Assembly: GCA_001692895.1 (NCBI GenBank)
Contig: KV748179.1
Span: 1,426,001 to 1,490,000 of the forward strand
Direction: 5' to 3'
Length of the DNA: 64,000 nt
Origin: Cenococcum geophilum 1.58
Taxonomy: Eukaryota > Ascomycota > Dothideomycetes > Gloniales > Gloniaceae
The notes beneath the pieces were generated by a model. It ran no database searches, was not told the origin of the DNA, and saw nothing but the letters and a program-made list of their open reading frames with translations. Shown in pieces: positions 13,901-25,070 of the stretch (its first letter is position 1; every line of letters begins with the position of its first letter). Made by a program: the position numbers and the translations under genes.

Positions 13901-16900
13901 ATGCCACGAAACACAGCAGTAGGTAAAGCAGCTATAGGACCCGCAAACGCCTCAGATAAAGAAATAATTAATGTCTTAACCCCTTAAGCAGAGCTCGCAG
14001 CAGCTAATACTGAAATTAAACGGCTACGAGAACTGCTTAAAACTAGAAGCACCCCTATATTTAGTAAGGACCTATTAGACAGACTTACTATAGTCCTTAA
14101 GGCCCTAGCCTAACGTATAGTATTAGGATTGTTACAGTCCGCAAAGGTCGCGGACCCCCCGTTGCTTATAGACGGAGCCGACCCTATATTTAATAATTAG
14201 AAGCTTTAATTACAGGATAAGCTTAAAGTTAATACGGACCACTTCTCTACTACTTAAGCTAAAATGGCCTACGTTTTTGGCCGTACCGGCGGAAACGCAT
14301 AGACGTATCTACGTCCGCGATACGCCTAGGACTTGGCAGAGCCCTTCCTCTCTAAAGAAGAAATAATTAACTACCTGTCTTCTATCTATAAGGACCCTTT
14401 TAGGGTATAGAACGCCCGCCTTAGCTATAAAAGTCTAAATATAAAAACAACGGAGACCTTTTTGGCCTTCTAGACCCGCTTCTTACACCTAGCCAGATAA
14501 GCCTAGATTCCCTAGGAAGACCTACTTTTAGACCTCTTTAATAAGCTTACCCTAGACCTACAGCGGGCCGTACTACTAGCTTTTACTACTATATAGACGT
14601 TAAAAGAACTTATAGACTATTGCCTAGCTATTAACTAAGGCCTCCGTTAAATTAAGGTATAAGCTAACCGGATAAAGGCTAGGAATCCCCTAAATTAAGC
14701 TATAAGTAATATAAGAACGGCCCGCAATACCCTAGTACAACCTATAACGCCTATTGCGCCGGCCGCCAACCTAGCGACTAGCCGTATAGCTAGCCCTGCC
14801 GCGGGCTAAGCGCTTACTCGGCCTACCTACAGCGACCCCTATATATAGGCCCTTAGTAATTAAGGGGCTTACTTCTTGTGCGGTTAAAAGGGCTACCCTA
14901 TAAGGAACTGCCTAATAAAGGCAAAAGCAGATAAGGTTCTGTTAATCTAGGAGAATAGTACGGAGTTGGAAAAAGAGGAACCCTAAAGAAAGACTCCTCT
15001 CTAGGGTTAAAAGGGATTAATATGTTATATATTAATCTGGGTTGGCTAGTTAGTAAAAGAAGCTATACTATCCCTTATACTTTATTCCGTAATAAATATT
15101 AAGTTTTAACCTCTGCCTTAGCTAACTCTAGAGCAAATGCCTTTACCCTAATTAACACCTAGTGTGCCGTAAAGCTGGCTGACTTTCTTAATGTACCTAT
15201 AGAAGACCTACCTAAACCAATTCCCATTTACGGGTATAACGGACGGGTAGGGTAACCTATTACGAGTATTTTGTAAATATACCTCCGCGTTAATGGGCGA
15301 AGGTAGTATAATATCCCCTTCCTAATTACGGACCTTAGAAGCTATAATATAATCTTAAGGAGGAAATGGCTAGCCTATTTAGGCTTATAGCTTAATATAT
15401 AAAGTAGACGGCTTATCTGGCCTAAAACCTTACCCCCAACCCCTTCTTTTATAAAAGAAATTAGTATTATAATAGAAAACCTAGTATAACCCTAAATTAA
15501 TACTATCTACTAGGCCGATGCTATACGTAGAGACTAGGCCTTTAAGAAGGATATACAGCTTAACCCGCAATAGATTTATATACTACGCCGCCCCCAGGCT
15601 ACCTATATTACGCTACCCGCACTATAGACTTAGGAAGTCAATAGTGACCTACCTAAGTCCCTAGTAGAGAACTTAAGCCCTACACAGCCATAATAGAAGG
15701 CTAGGAATATTGGACGGTATACTAAACTAATAGACTGGAAGGATAACTTATGGAAAATGGAACGCAAGCTAAGGAAGACTATAAACCCTATACCGTAAAA
15801 TACGGCCTAATAAATATTTGTAAAGAAACCTACGGACCTCCCACCAGTTAATATCTACTATACTAGCGCTGTAGGATTCTACTAGAACTTAGTTTAGCTG
15901 GATACCGTTGCCTTTATAACTAGCTTATATAAAATTGATTAAATAATTAAAGAAAAAGAGACCCTAGCCTAAGAGGAGGATAAGCTTATAAATAAGGAGC
16001 TAGTAGAACGGAAACTACCCTATTAGTACTAAGAGTTTAAGGATGTATTCTCTAAGGCAGTATCTAATATACTTCTACCCTACTGACCGTACGACTATAA
16101 GATTAAGATTAAACCAGACAAGGAAAACGTCCTCAGCTATACCCCCCTTTATAAATAATCTATTGCCGAATTATAGGCCACTAAGTAGTATATTATAGAT
16201 AACCTAGTAAAGGGGTTTATTGAGCCTAGTTAGGCCCTATTTGCCTCCCCTATTCTCTTTATAAAAAAGCTAAACGGAGGACTTTATTTCTGCATTAACT
16301 ACTATAAGCTTAACAATATAACCCGCAAAGACCGTTATCCGCTGCCCTTACTAGATAAGACGCTGGCCCAAATAAATAGAGCTAAGGTATTTACAAAGCT
16401 CGATATCCACTAGGCCTTCTACCAAATTAGGATAAACCCTAAATTTATAAACCTTACTATATTTCGGACTTAATACAAATCGTATAAATATAAAGTACTC
16501 CCCTTTAAACTAATTAATGGACCTACTATGTACCAACAATATATAAACGATGTACTCTTTAACTACCTCGACGACTTCTATACAGCCTACCTAGATAATA
16601 TTATAATTTACTCTAAAAACGAGTTAGAATACGAGGAGCACGTCTATAAGGTCCTATAACGGCTCTATAATACTAGCCTCTAGGCCAATATTAAGAAGTT
16701 AGAGTTTAGTATAAAGCGAATAAAGTACCTAGGGTTTATTATTAGTATAGACGGAATCGAGGCAGACCTAGAAAAGACGGCCGTAATTAATTAATGGGAA
16801 CCACTATAGACCGTAAAAGGGATATAGTTATTCCTAGGCTTCTGTAACTTCTACTAACGCTTTATTAAGAACTATAGTAGAATTACTCGGCCCCTTAGCC

Positions 16901-19085
16901 GCCTTATAATAAAGGACCAGCCCTTCTACTTTAACACCGTATATAGGTAGGCTTTTAATAAACTTAAGAAACGGCTAGTCTCCGCTCCTTTACTCGCCTA
17001 CTTTAACTTAGAACGGCCCTTAATGCTAGAAACGGATGCCTTAAATAGTGTTATTGCTGGCGTTTATTCCCAGAAGCAGACGGATAGGGAATAGCACCCT
17101 ATTACTTACTACTTAAAGACTATAGTAGATGCTAAGCTAAACTACCCAATTTATAATAAAGAAATGTTGGCTATTATCTATAGCTTTTAGCACTGGCGAG
17201 TATAGCTAGAAGGGACCCCTAAACCTATCTAAGTGGTTTTAGATTATAAAGCCTTAGAATATTTTATAATAATAAAAGCCCTTACGGCCCGGCAGGCGCG
17301 CTGGGTAGATGTTCTATCTTAGTTTAACTTCCTAATTATGTACAGGCTAGGCGCCACTAACCGTGCGGACGCTCTTATAAGGCGCGAATAAGACCTAGAT
17401 AACTAGATAGCCGTAAAGGTCTTATTACAGACCTAGACGCTACTATAACCAGAGTACCTTAACCCTTAGATACGGGAAGAACTAAATACTAAATCTTTGA
17501 GCGCTGAGATATGTCCCATTAACCCTATGGAATTCGACCTTATTAATAAACTACTGTAAGCAAACTATATAAACCCTTCTCTATAGGAGTACCGTGAAAA
17601 GGCAAAGGATGTTACTAGCCTATGGTCCCTTAAAAATGGACTACTTAAGCACTAGGAACGGCTAGTAGTAGTAAAAGAAAAGAACTTACGAACCCGGCTT
17701 ATTACCGAAGTATATACCTAGGTCTCTACGGCCCACCCTAAAAAAAATAAGACCCGTAAGATTATTGGTGACCGTTACTACTAGCCCGGAATGGTTACGG
17801 ATATTAACCGTTATGTAAGGAACTGCAACGACTGCTATAGGTCTATAATTCCACAAGATAAGACCCTAGGACTATTAAAGCCACTCTTAATACTAGAGCG
17901 CCCCTAGCAGTATATCTCTATAGACTTTTATAAACTACTAATAGACCGTGACGGGTACGATATAGTTATGATCTTAGTTAACCGTTTTGGCAAACGCCCT
18001 TTCTTAATCCTCTGTTACAAGAATATCGATGCTAAAGAGGTGGCTTAACTATATATCTATTATATCTACCGAATTTACGAACTACTAGATACTATTATAT
18101 TGGACCGCGGACCGTAGTTTATATCGGCTTTCTAGAACGAGTTTACCCGGATCCTAAGAATTAGGCTAAAGCTTTCTACGGCGTACTACCCCTAGATAGA
18201 TAGTTAGACGAAGATTATAAATTAATACTTAGACCAGAGACTCCGGCCCTTTATTAACTACTTTTAAGATAATTAGGGCGAACTGCTACCTCTAATGGAC
18301 TACGCCCAGGCGACCCTACCTATAACTCTATGGGATTTGCACCTATCTAACTAGAAATGGGGTATCTACCCTAAATAAGCTTTAACTGGGATAGGCCAGA
18401 AGGACTATAGACCGTACGCGAGAAACTGTTTTATAAGAAAGCCTAGTAGTATACCAAGCGCTTAGAGGAAGCCTAGACGGTAGCCTATATAAACCTAAAA
18501 AAGGCCTAGAAATTAATAAAACAGCAGGCAAACAAGCATAGGCGCGAGCCCGACTTTACTATAGGTAATATGGTTTGGGTTATAACAAAGAACTAGAAGA
18601 CGGAACGGCCTAGCTATAAGCTTAATTATTAGATAGCAGGACTGTATAAGGTCCTTAAGAAAATAGGCAACTTATATAAAGTAGAGCTCCTAGATTTAAT
18701 TAAGGTTTACCCTATCTTCTCGCCAGATAAGCTACGGAAGGCCGCGAACGACCTATTACCTAGACAAAAGAACGAACCCCCCCTACCGATTTAAGTTAGT
18801 GGCAATAACAAATAGGAAATTAAAGAGATACTAGCCTGTAAGCTAGTAAGGAAAACGCTAAAGTACCGCGTTAGTTAGAAAGGCTATAACCCAGATCCTA
18901 CCTAGTACCCTATATGGAACTTTATTAGCAGTCCCTATAAGCTTTAAGAATTCTATAGCCGTTACCCTAATAAACTAGGACCGCCAAAGTACCTAGACGA
19001 ATGGATGGAATGCTAGTATAATAAAGATGATAAGCTACCGAAAGAGCATAAAGATAAAAACGCCCTATAGGCATAATACGGATAT
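13901..19085 (+). pseudogene. gag-pol of the Gypsy at 13468-19338
   Basis: Gag starts at 13901 (MPRNTAVGKAAIGPANASDK) and ends in a zinc-knuckle area near 14865-14905 (YFLCG, then GYPIRNC). Reverse transcriptase spans about 16080-16800: [43 protein letters not shown], and the catalytic box at 16585-16615 reading YLDN instead of YLDD. RNase H follows (LMLETDALNSVIAGV near 17030). The integrase has an HHCC remnant (HPKKNKT...CNDCY) and ISIDFYKLL near 17915. A chromodomain lies at about 18820-18980 (EILACKLVRKTLKYRV, GYNPDPT-YPIWNF), ending with GPPKYLDEWMEC. Stops throughout, so no product is possible. Confidence 0.92.
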
Positions 19086-19124
19086 ACAAAGCCTAAGGGC
19101 AGGCTTTTGCGGAGGGGGGGGTAA

Positions 19125-19338
19125 TGTTACAGCACTGGCAGAAAGCGGCAGCTATGGTAGACGTTATAGTAGACGCAGGGCTCACGTGACTAGGGATCGT
19201 ATATAACTCCTCGCGTTGCTGCTTGTCCTTTTCTTTCCCTTTCTTTAGCTTTAGATTCTCGTTTATAGACAATCCAATTGTATAGGCTTGCACGTCCCTC
19301 ATACCGTGCTCATGTCTCGATTGACTGAGTCGCTAACA
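19125..19338 (+). repeat. 3' LTR of the Gypsy at 13468-19338
   Basis: 214 bp, TGTTACAGCACTGGC...GCTAACA. It is closer to the unmutated sequence than the left copy. The CAGCC target duplication follows directly. Confidence 0.95.
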
Positions 19339-20085
19339 CAGCCCGATTATGCTGTAGGATTTAGGCAAGAAGTATTTACAGATAATCAGCTTAGTAAGCT
19401 TCAGCCCTTTATTAGCAAGCTTATGGATAACTCCTTCTTTATAGCCACATACTATTAGTACTTCCCGTTCTTAACGTGCGAAGTTAAGTATAGTGCCGCG
19501 GCACTTAATATTACGGACTGGTAAAATGCCCATAGCATAACTCTTGCAGTAAGAGGTATTGTTAAGCTCTTCCAACTTATAAAGCACAAAAAAGAGCTTT
19601 ATTAAGAAATTCTCGCCTTCTTAATCTCATATAATTACCAGACCGTGAGAATCTACGGCCACTACCCCGTAATTAATGGGCCTAAGACTACCTTCTACCG
19701 CCACCCGATCTGCACGTTCAACTTTACAAAATTAAATAGAAAAGAAAAATAGACGGCGTATAAATTTACTAAGAATGTCTACAATATATAGATGCTAACT
19801 CACTTTAAAAAACTCTGCTCAGTTATTAATAAGTTGCCCCCTAATTTGGATTTTAAGGTTTCGCAGCAATTAGAGCTATAGTTTCTAGAGGGTTCCGGAC
19901 TTTTATAGAAGTTAGAAAGTTATTATCTCTTAAAATATAATGCTAATTCTGCATCTCTACTTGGGGAATATAATAGTTAGTTAAATCTACAAGACAATAC
20001 TCTAGATACTTCTATAACTAAAGGAACTAAGCGGGCCACATTTAAAAGGCTAAAGAAAAGGCGTGCTACGGAAGAGCGGCGCTAA
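19339..20085 (+). pseudogene. DUF7924-type gene, 3' part with the core domain
   Basis: Resumes the gene broken at 13467. The translation starts PDYAVGF and runs through FTDNQLSKLQPFISKL, FFIATYY-YFPFLTCEVK, AHSITLAVRGIVKLFQL, IYGHYPVINGPKTTFYRHPI and FTKNVYNI, the most conserved part of the DUF7924 family as I know it. A basic tail (RLKKRRATEERR) precedes the TAA at 20083-20085. That TAA could itself be a mutated CAA, so the true end may be later. Only a few stops are present, and joined to the 5' part it would make one protein of the usual family layout. The role of DUF7924 is not known. Confidence 0.88.
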
Positions 20086-21339
20086 GGAATAAGCTTAAGG
20101 ACGGCTACAGGACTAGTCAAACCGTCCTAGATGTATCTAAGGACCCGCAACAAGGCGTACTTAAGGTCGTCGGTGCCCTCTCTTCCTCGTCTTTATTGGT
20201 TCGGAGCGGCGCAGCGTTATACTTTAATAACCAGGCTCAGAGCATACTAACCCTAGTCGACAGTAAAACCCGGTAGGGGAAGGGTCCCTAAAAAACAGTA
20301 GCGTTAAGCGTACATAGGCCAGGTGCTCCCGGTAAACGCACAGTCAGAGGTGAAAGTTAAAAGCACCCGAGGATAGAGGCAAAAGGCCTCTAAGCGAGCT
20401 AGACACTACACGGAATAAGGATATTTTAGGGGGTTCTTAGGCGCTTTCTTCTTTAAGCACTCTTGCTAGAAGAGAGGTTACCAAATGGCGTAATACTGTG
20501 AGGGAGGGGATAGTGCCATCACAGCGGCGGAGGACTGTGGAGGTGGACTACTGGATCTGTAGACACTGTAACTTACTAGAATTTGGACGACTTCTGTGCT
20601 GTCAGTGAGACTTAAAGTGAGGGCACGACCCAAAAAGTGTGGGTAACTCCCTAACGCCGTAGTGGTACGCTTTGTGTACCCCCGATAATGAAGTAGGAAC
20701 AGACGAGTCAGATCGAGACCCTGATGGGAAAAGACTGTAGCGTTTATAGTTTCCAGAATCTGACGGATAGTCAAAGGCATCGTTTCCAGAAGTTGATGCT
20801 CAGTCAAGAGCTTGGTTTCTAAAAGCTATCGCTCGAACAAGCTTCTGCGGCGCTGCTGGTGGATTTAGGCAGCAACTGACATGGGGATCGAATCAAAGCG
20901 TTGGAGTCCCGCGAAACCAGCTTCCGCCTAGGCGCAGCTATTAGAAGTTTTCCTTTGCTTCTCAACCAGGATCCTTTTTTCCACTTAACTAAATTCGGTT
21001 AAGTGCCAGGTGTCTAATTATGGTACCTGGACCGGCCTTGCTATCGGCAACGTGTCCTTTTTAAGAGCTCTTAAATATGTCTGAGAATGGGTATCTTGAT
21101 TACACTCGTAACCTTTCGTCCTCGGCCGTATAGCGCTAAGCCTTTGCTGCCTCGTAGCACGGCGTGATTCGCTTTGTCCCCAGAATATAATCTTATCCCT
21201 CCCTATTTCAACTACGGCTCGCGTTGGGACCCAACGGTGGGGCCTCGTGTCAGGACTTCGACAAGAGCAGAAATGTGGCGGTGCGGCGGTGCTTCAGTTC
21301 GAGTTACATTTTCTCACTTCTTTATCCGCCAAAAAACGG
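20086..21339. other. Intergenic DNA, gradient from RIP-affected to normal composition
   Basis: No supported gene. A 109-codon minus-strand frame (20478-20807) has no recognisable features. A hairpin-capable stretch (CACTTAAC...GTTAAGTG) is at about 20982-21006. AT content falls to the right, towards the intact genes. Confidence 0.4.
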
Positions 21340-21412
21340 TGGATCACGTGTGTATGTATGTATATTCTATTATAGCCATGCACTATCTAGGGTATGGGCC
21401 GTTACGGAGCGC
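21340..21412 (-). mobile_element. 5'-truncated LINE 3' tail
   Basis: The run 'TATTCTATTATAGCCATGCA' onward to GGCCGTTACGGAGCGCT matches the 3' end of the LINE at 48910-54800 and its partial copy at 48725-48905. Outside it is the same TATG/CATA-type tail (GTATGTATGTATA). Only about 70 bp survive, as expected of an aborted target-primed insertion. Confidence 0.7.
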
Positions 21413-21420
21413 TAAAACGC

Positions 21421-21470
21421 CTCTCAACAAGGGTGTGGCCGGTGCGGGTCGGCCATCCTCCCTACTAGTG
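21421..21470 (+). repeat. Left copy of an inverted repeat flanking the gene island
   Basis: Contains GTGCGGGTCGGCC followed by CTCCCTACTAG. It is the reverse complement, with a few differences, of 25071-25118. A third copy is at 54856-54895. It may be the terminal repeat of a DNA transposon, but no target duplication was found. Confidence 0.65.
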
Positions 21471-21643
21471 CAGGGAGGTTGCCACGCGAGCAACGTAAAA
21501 GCTAACCAAGTCCCCTCATCAGCTGTCCTTGGACAACAGCGACAGTGCGCAACGACCAGGCGAAGAGTGCTTTGTAACGGGTGTCTCGGTTGTACAAGTA
21601 TTTTGAGCGAATAGATGACTTGGTTGATGAAGCTGTTCCGACT

Positions 21644-22519
21644 TCAGTCGCTGAGATTCCCACTAACAAACACAACAAGCACTGCAGCATAAGCCGCAGA
21701 TGCCCCAAAGATCTCAGCGCGGCGCGCATTAGTGAGCAAGCCTACACACAGTGCGAACGCAACTGTATAAGAAGCAATGAGACAGAGTCGTTTCTTTTCG
21801 TTGACGACGTAGTAGAGATTTATAATGGCTCCAAAGAGGAATAGGGCAGCTAGGATGATGTTGAGTGTCCCGACAACGACCGTGATGCGATGCGCGGAGA
21901 TATATGCAAGGGAGCCGTTTTGATTCTTCCTTTTTGTCATGAATAAGATTGAGCAGCGCTTGCGTAGCAATGCGGACAGTCGGTCTTCCTCTGCTGGACG
22001 GACGAGAGCGACGAGATCGTCTCGATCGTCGTATGTTATGCTGCTATTCCCTAGGAGTGTTGGGAAAGATCCTTTTCGGTTATTCGTATTCCAGAAATGG
22101 TTGTAGAAAGCCTCATGCACCTGCTTCGAAGGCCTCCGCATAGAAAGGAACGCAGAGTCGAGCAGCACCGCTTCCTTATACTCCTTAATTTTCGCTCTGA
22201 TTTCTTCCACTAACTTCATTTTCTTCTGCTCCCTTGGAAAGTTCGCGTCTCGAGCTCGAGCTTGAAACGTCTTCCAGTCCCGCCTGCTACTCTTTTCGTC
22301 CCATGAAGCCTGGAGATCTTCTCGGTCATATTCATCTTGAAGGGCCTCAAGCTCTGCGAGCTCACTTTGCAGATACAGAATATTGCGGGCTGATAAGCGG
22401 TCGAAGCGCTTGAAGATGAAGGTGCTGTGATCGTAGTCGCTTGCGATGAACTCTGCTAAGGATGGATACCCTTTGACGAACGTTACTGGTATTGTGTCTT
22501 TCTCAACGTCTTGATTCAT
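21644..22519 (-). CDS. DUF6594 family membrane protein
   Basis: An open frame of 291 residues from ATG at 22519. It extends in frame to another ATG at 22726, but those extra 69 residues look non-conserved and the family usually begins close to the GYPSL motif. Here the motif reads GYPSLAEFIASDYDHS, 16 residues after the chosen Met, followed by FKRFDRLSARNILYLQSELA. This is the typical N-terminal block of DUF6594, rich in acidic and basic helices. The C-terminus has three hydrophobic helices (about residues 212-237, 244-264 and 270-288 of the short form), so the protein should sit in a membrane with its large helical part in the cytosol. Function unknown. No RIP-type stops; codon use is unlike the surroundings. 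It is divergently oriented to the DTG protein gene. Confidence 0.88.
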   Translation of the reverse strand: MNQDVEKDTIPVTFVKGYPSLAEFIASDYDHSTFIFKRFDRLSARNILYLQSELAELEALQDEYDREDLQASWDEKSSRRDWKTFQARARDANFPREQKKMKLVEEIRAKIKEYKEAVLLDSAFLSMRRPSKQVHEAFYNHFWNTNNRKGSFPTLLGNSSITYDDRDDLVALVRPAEEDRLSALLRKRCSILFMTKRKNQNGSLAYISAHRITVVVGTLNIILAALFLFGAIINLYYVVNEKKRLCLIASYTVAFALCVGLLTNARRAEIFGASAAYAAVLVVFVSGNLSD

Positions 22520-22778
22520 TGTTCGTAATGGTGATGTTGAGTCTTGGGCAAGAAAAGGTCCAGAGGGGCTGTGCGGGGCTTTAGGCAACGATGACTTGGC
22601 AGAGGCTGAGAAACACTTCAGCTCCTCAGCAAATTCAACCGTAACTATCATTAATACATCCGGACTCGGTCGTAAATCTATCATTTGATGGCTGTCGCAA
22701 TAGCTTACCTTATCAATCGTCGCCACTAGATTCGCTAGTTCACGCCTTTCCGCTGCTAATCACAACCGTACCACCAAA
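22520..22778. promoter_or_regulatory. Shared divergent promoter region
   Basis: About 260 bp between the two opposed genes, if the downstream ATG is used for the DUF6594 gene and the exon at 22779 for the DTG gene. No sure TATA or factor site was seen. The call rests on position only. Confidence 0.4.
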
Positions 22779-22912
22779 ATGGACATTTCGAGACCTTGGG
22801 GCCAGTTCTTATCAGACCAACCCATGAGCATCTATGATCTTAGACCAGCAACATTTCAGGTAAAACCTGATTTTCGAAGTATGTCTTACGGTTACAACTC
22901 ATCAATCAAGAG
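22779..22912 (+). other. Possible first exon and 53-bp intron of the DTG gene
   Basis: An ATG at 22779 in a good context (CACCAAAATGG) opens 27 codons (MDISRPWGQFLSDQPMSIYD...) ending at CAG|GTAAAA (22859/22860). Removing 22860-22912, which ends in AG, joins the phase of the long frame at 22913. The length fits fungal introns, but I see no strong branch site. Otherwise translation starts at 22922. Confidence 0.35.
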
Positions 22913-22921
22913 GACCTCGAC

Positions 22922-24229
22922 ATGCTGGATCTGTTTTCGATTTTGAGGCGCTTACCAATTTTAGGTGAAACGTTCGTGTACGAATCTCCCCTGAAGCCGT
23001 ACGGTGCACCACTATTTTCAGATATGTCAAAACCCCTTTCTGGGGGCACAGATCAGCACCATGCATGGAGAAGAAGCGCAACACTACCCATGTCCATTGG
23101 GACAGTACCTGTCATCGCGATTCCTGACACTGGTTCCGATGAGAATGCGATTTCATACACTTTTGCAAAGGAAATCGGCCTGCACGTCGAAACTAATACG
23201 AAATCGCCAGTCTCATTTCAACTTGCGAATGGCCGCTCTATTGAAAGCAGTGGCATCGCCTCAACATCTTGCTCCTTTAGCAAAGACTTGAACAATCAGT
23301 CTGGAATCTCAATCCTCTTCAATGTTTTCCCTAAGCTTGCCGTTCCTGTTATTATCGGAAGGGTATTTCTGCAAACTACAGAGACACTTACGAAATTTAA
23401 AGACCGGCTGGACATATCCACCTGTCGCTCACGCTTAGTTCTACCCCGAATATTACATCTGAATCATCCCCAGCAGCGTTTACGCTGCTATCTGAATGTC
23501 AACCTCGCCTATGCCAACGCCGACACAGGCGCCGAAATGAACCTGGCTTCACCTGAGTTTGCGGTCCAGCGCGGTTTCCAGATCAAAAAACCGGATCCAG
23601 AACATCAGGAAGTTCTCCTTGCAGACGGCAGCCGTGCTCCCATATCTGGAAAATTTACCGCACGCTTCAACACCTTTGACCGGCCCTCCCGAGACGTTCT
23701 CCGACCACGAGCACACGAGAAAACCTTCTACATTCTTGAAGGCTTGACAACGGACGTGCTTGTCGGTGAAGACCTCCTCTTCGAGATATCCGCATTCTCA
23801 GATCAGCAAAACTCCTTTGTGGATCTCGACTCCATGGGAATATTTTCGGATTTAAACGTCGTGGTCTGGCTCTCAAAACTCGAAAAGCGCCTTCTCCGCA
23901 TACCGAATAGTCAACCTTTAACCAGCACTGCATCAGTAAGCGTGACCCCTGGTCTCGCAGCCGGAGACGTTTCGGCAGCTCTCGAAGTCAATTTCCAACT
24001 AGAGCTCGACGATGATGACGCTCGCGAGCAACACGTTCGTCAAAGCGCAGATCGGGAAATTGTCCGTCTTTCTGAGCCCGAGAAATCGAGGAAGAAAGCT
24101 GAGGAAGATAAACGGCGTCAGGCATATGATGGCAATCGTGCTAAACGCGTACGAGAACATAATATTCGCATGACTGCGATGGCACAGCAGAATAGAGCTG
24201 TCCCGAATATCTCCGGGGCAAATCCTTGA
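22922..24229 (+). CDS. Protein with two retropepsin-like DTG lobes
   Basis: An open frame of 435 residues with no RIP-type stops. Lobe 1: PVIAIPDTGSDENAIS (DTG at residues 69-71), then the hydrophobic-hydrophobic-Gly motif PVIIGRVFL at 142-150. Lobe 2: ANADTGAEMNLAS (DTG at 201-203), then DVLVGEDLL at 278-286. Each lobe has the order expected of a retroviral-type aspartic protease half: active-site DTG(S/A), a 'LADG/LANG' flap-side strand (LANGRS at 101, LLADGS at 232), then the IIG-type strand. The C-terminal part (about 360-425) is highly charged and may form a coiled coil. There is no reverse transcriptase or gag next to it. It may be a protease, or a binding protein derived from one; activity is not proven. 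Confidence 0.8.
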   Translation: MLDLFSILRRLPILGETFVYESPLKPYGAPLFSDMSKPLSGGTDQHHAWRRSATLPMSIGTVPVIAIPDTGSDENAISYTFAKEIGLHVETNTKSPVSFQLANGRSIESSGIASTSCSFSKDLNNQSGISILFNVFPKLAVPVIIGRVFLQTTETLTKFKDRLDISTCRSRLVLPRILHLNHPQQRLRCYLNVNLAYANADTGAEMNLASPEFAVQRGFQIKKPDPEHQEVLLADGSRAPISGKFTARFNTFDRPSRDVLRPRAHEKTFYILEGLTTDVLVGEDLLFEISAFSDQQNSFVDLDSMGIFSDLNVVVWLSKLEKRLLRIPNSQPLTSTASVSVTPGLAAGDVSAALEVNFQLELDDDDAREQHVRQSADREIVRLSEPEKSRKKAEEDKRRQAYDGNRAKRVREHNIRMTAMAQQNRAVPNISGANP

Positions 24230-24481
24230 TATACCGTCATTGAAGATCTCTGCGGCGCCCCAGAATATACTCCACGGCACTTTGATCCGCCCCAGACTCC
24301 AAAACTGGAGCAAGAAATGACGCAACCATGTTGATAGGGTTAAGAGTGCATTCTCCACCCACAGTATTAGGGGAAGGGCGAAGCAGCAGAGAAGATGAAC
24401 CGGTGAGCGCTAGAGAGAAGAGAGTAAGTGTTGGAAAAAGGGCACCCCGACACGCTGACTAGCGTCTATTGCCTTGCGTAC

Positions 24482-24636
24482 TTGCTATCCCTAAACCCGC
24501 TGATTTGGGCCCTACGTTATTGATAAGAATTTAGCCAATAAGGAGCCCTAGATTGACGAACTTTTGGTGTTCCATGCACACGGACCATTATCTTATCGAT
24601 AAGGCAGGACGCCAGCGGGTTAAGGGATACTAGCAA
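24482..24636. mobile_element. MITE-like element, about 155 bp
   Basis: Ends are inverted repeats: TTGCTATCCCTAAACCCGCTG on the left and, reversed, TTGCTAGTATCCCTTAACCCGCTGG on the right, differing by a 3-bp gap and few bases. There is no coding capacity. The target duplication is not clear. Confidence 0.65.
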
Positions 24637-25070
24637 AAGCGCTATAAAGACGCTTTACCACTCTACCAGAGGGTATATGCTGGTTATTAAAAACTTGGAC
24701 TGGATCATCTGACTACCTAAGCCTATCTAGACCATTTCATTTCACTTCTACACTTATAGTATATAAAGGCTTCAAAGAGCGAAAAGGATACCTTAAAGGA
24801 TAATAGCATAGACTCGCTATTTTAAGGCATATTACAGCTTATAAAGAAGTAGCATATGCTTTTTCAAAAGCTGGGTTTGAAATAAAGGGGCAATGCCTGA
24901 GCGGAAGGCCGAGGCAGCTAATAGTTAGACTGTATAATATAGCAAGCAGGAATAGCGTCCACTCTGCTTTTAGATTGCGGAAATATGTTCAACCAAAATC
25001 CGCTTTTCACCTTCGATGGCGTAGTTCAGGTGCACAGCTTCACGTGACACTCTTTGCGGTTTGCCTACGC

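Larger units (their letters stand above)
13468..19338 (+). mobile_element. Complete Gypsy chromovirus inside the DUF7924-type gene
   Basis: A full-length LTR retrotransposon of 5871 bp. LTRs are at 13468-13676 and 19125-19338, with TGTTAC...TAACA ends (TATTAC...TAATA in the mutated left copy). The 5-bp target duplication is CAGCC on the right (19339-19343) and TAGCC on the left (13463-13467), one C-to-T change apart. A polypurine tract (GGAGGGGGGGG) lies at 19111-19121, directly before the 3' LTR. Internal order is gag, protease region, reverse transcriptase, RNase H, integrase, chromodomain. LTR differences are mostly C/T and G/A transitions plus a 5-bp indel. Confidence 0.95.

Noticed and set aside
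20478..20807. 109-codon minus-strand frame between DUF7924 remains and the island
   Set aside because: No motif, no good start context and no splice partner seen. It could be a small lineage gene but cannot be supported.
21174..21614. 146-codon plus-strand frame
   Set aside because: It crosses a LINE stub and the island-flanking inverted repeat, and its composition changes along its length. No domain.
23667..24358. Minus-strand frames opposite the DTG gene
   Set aside because: Shadows of the plus-strand coding sequence without domains of their own.
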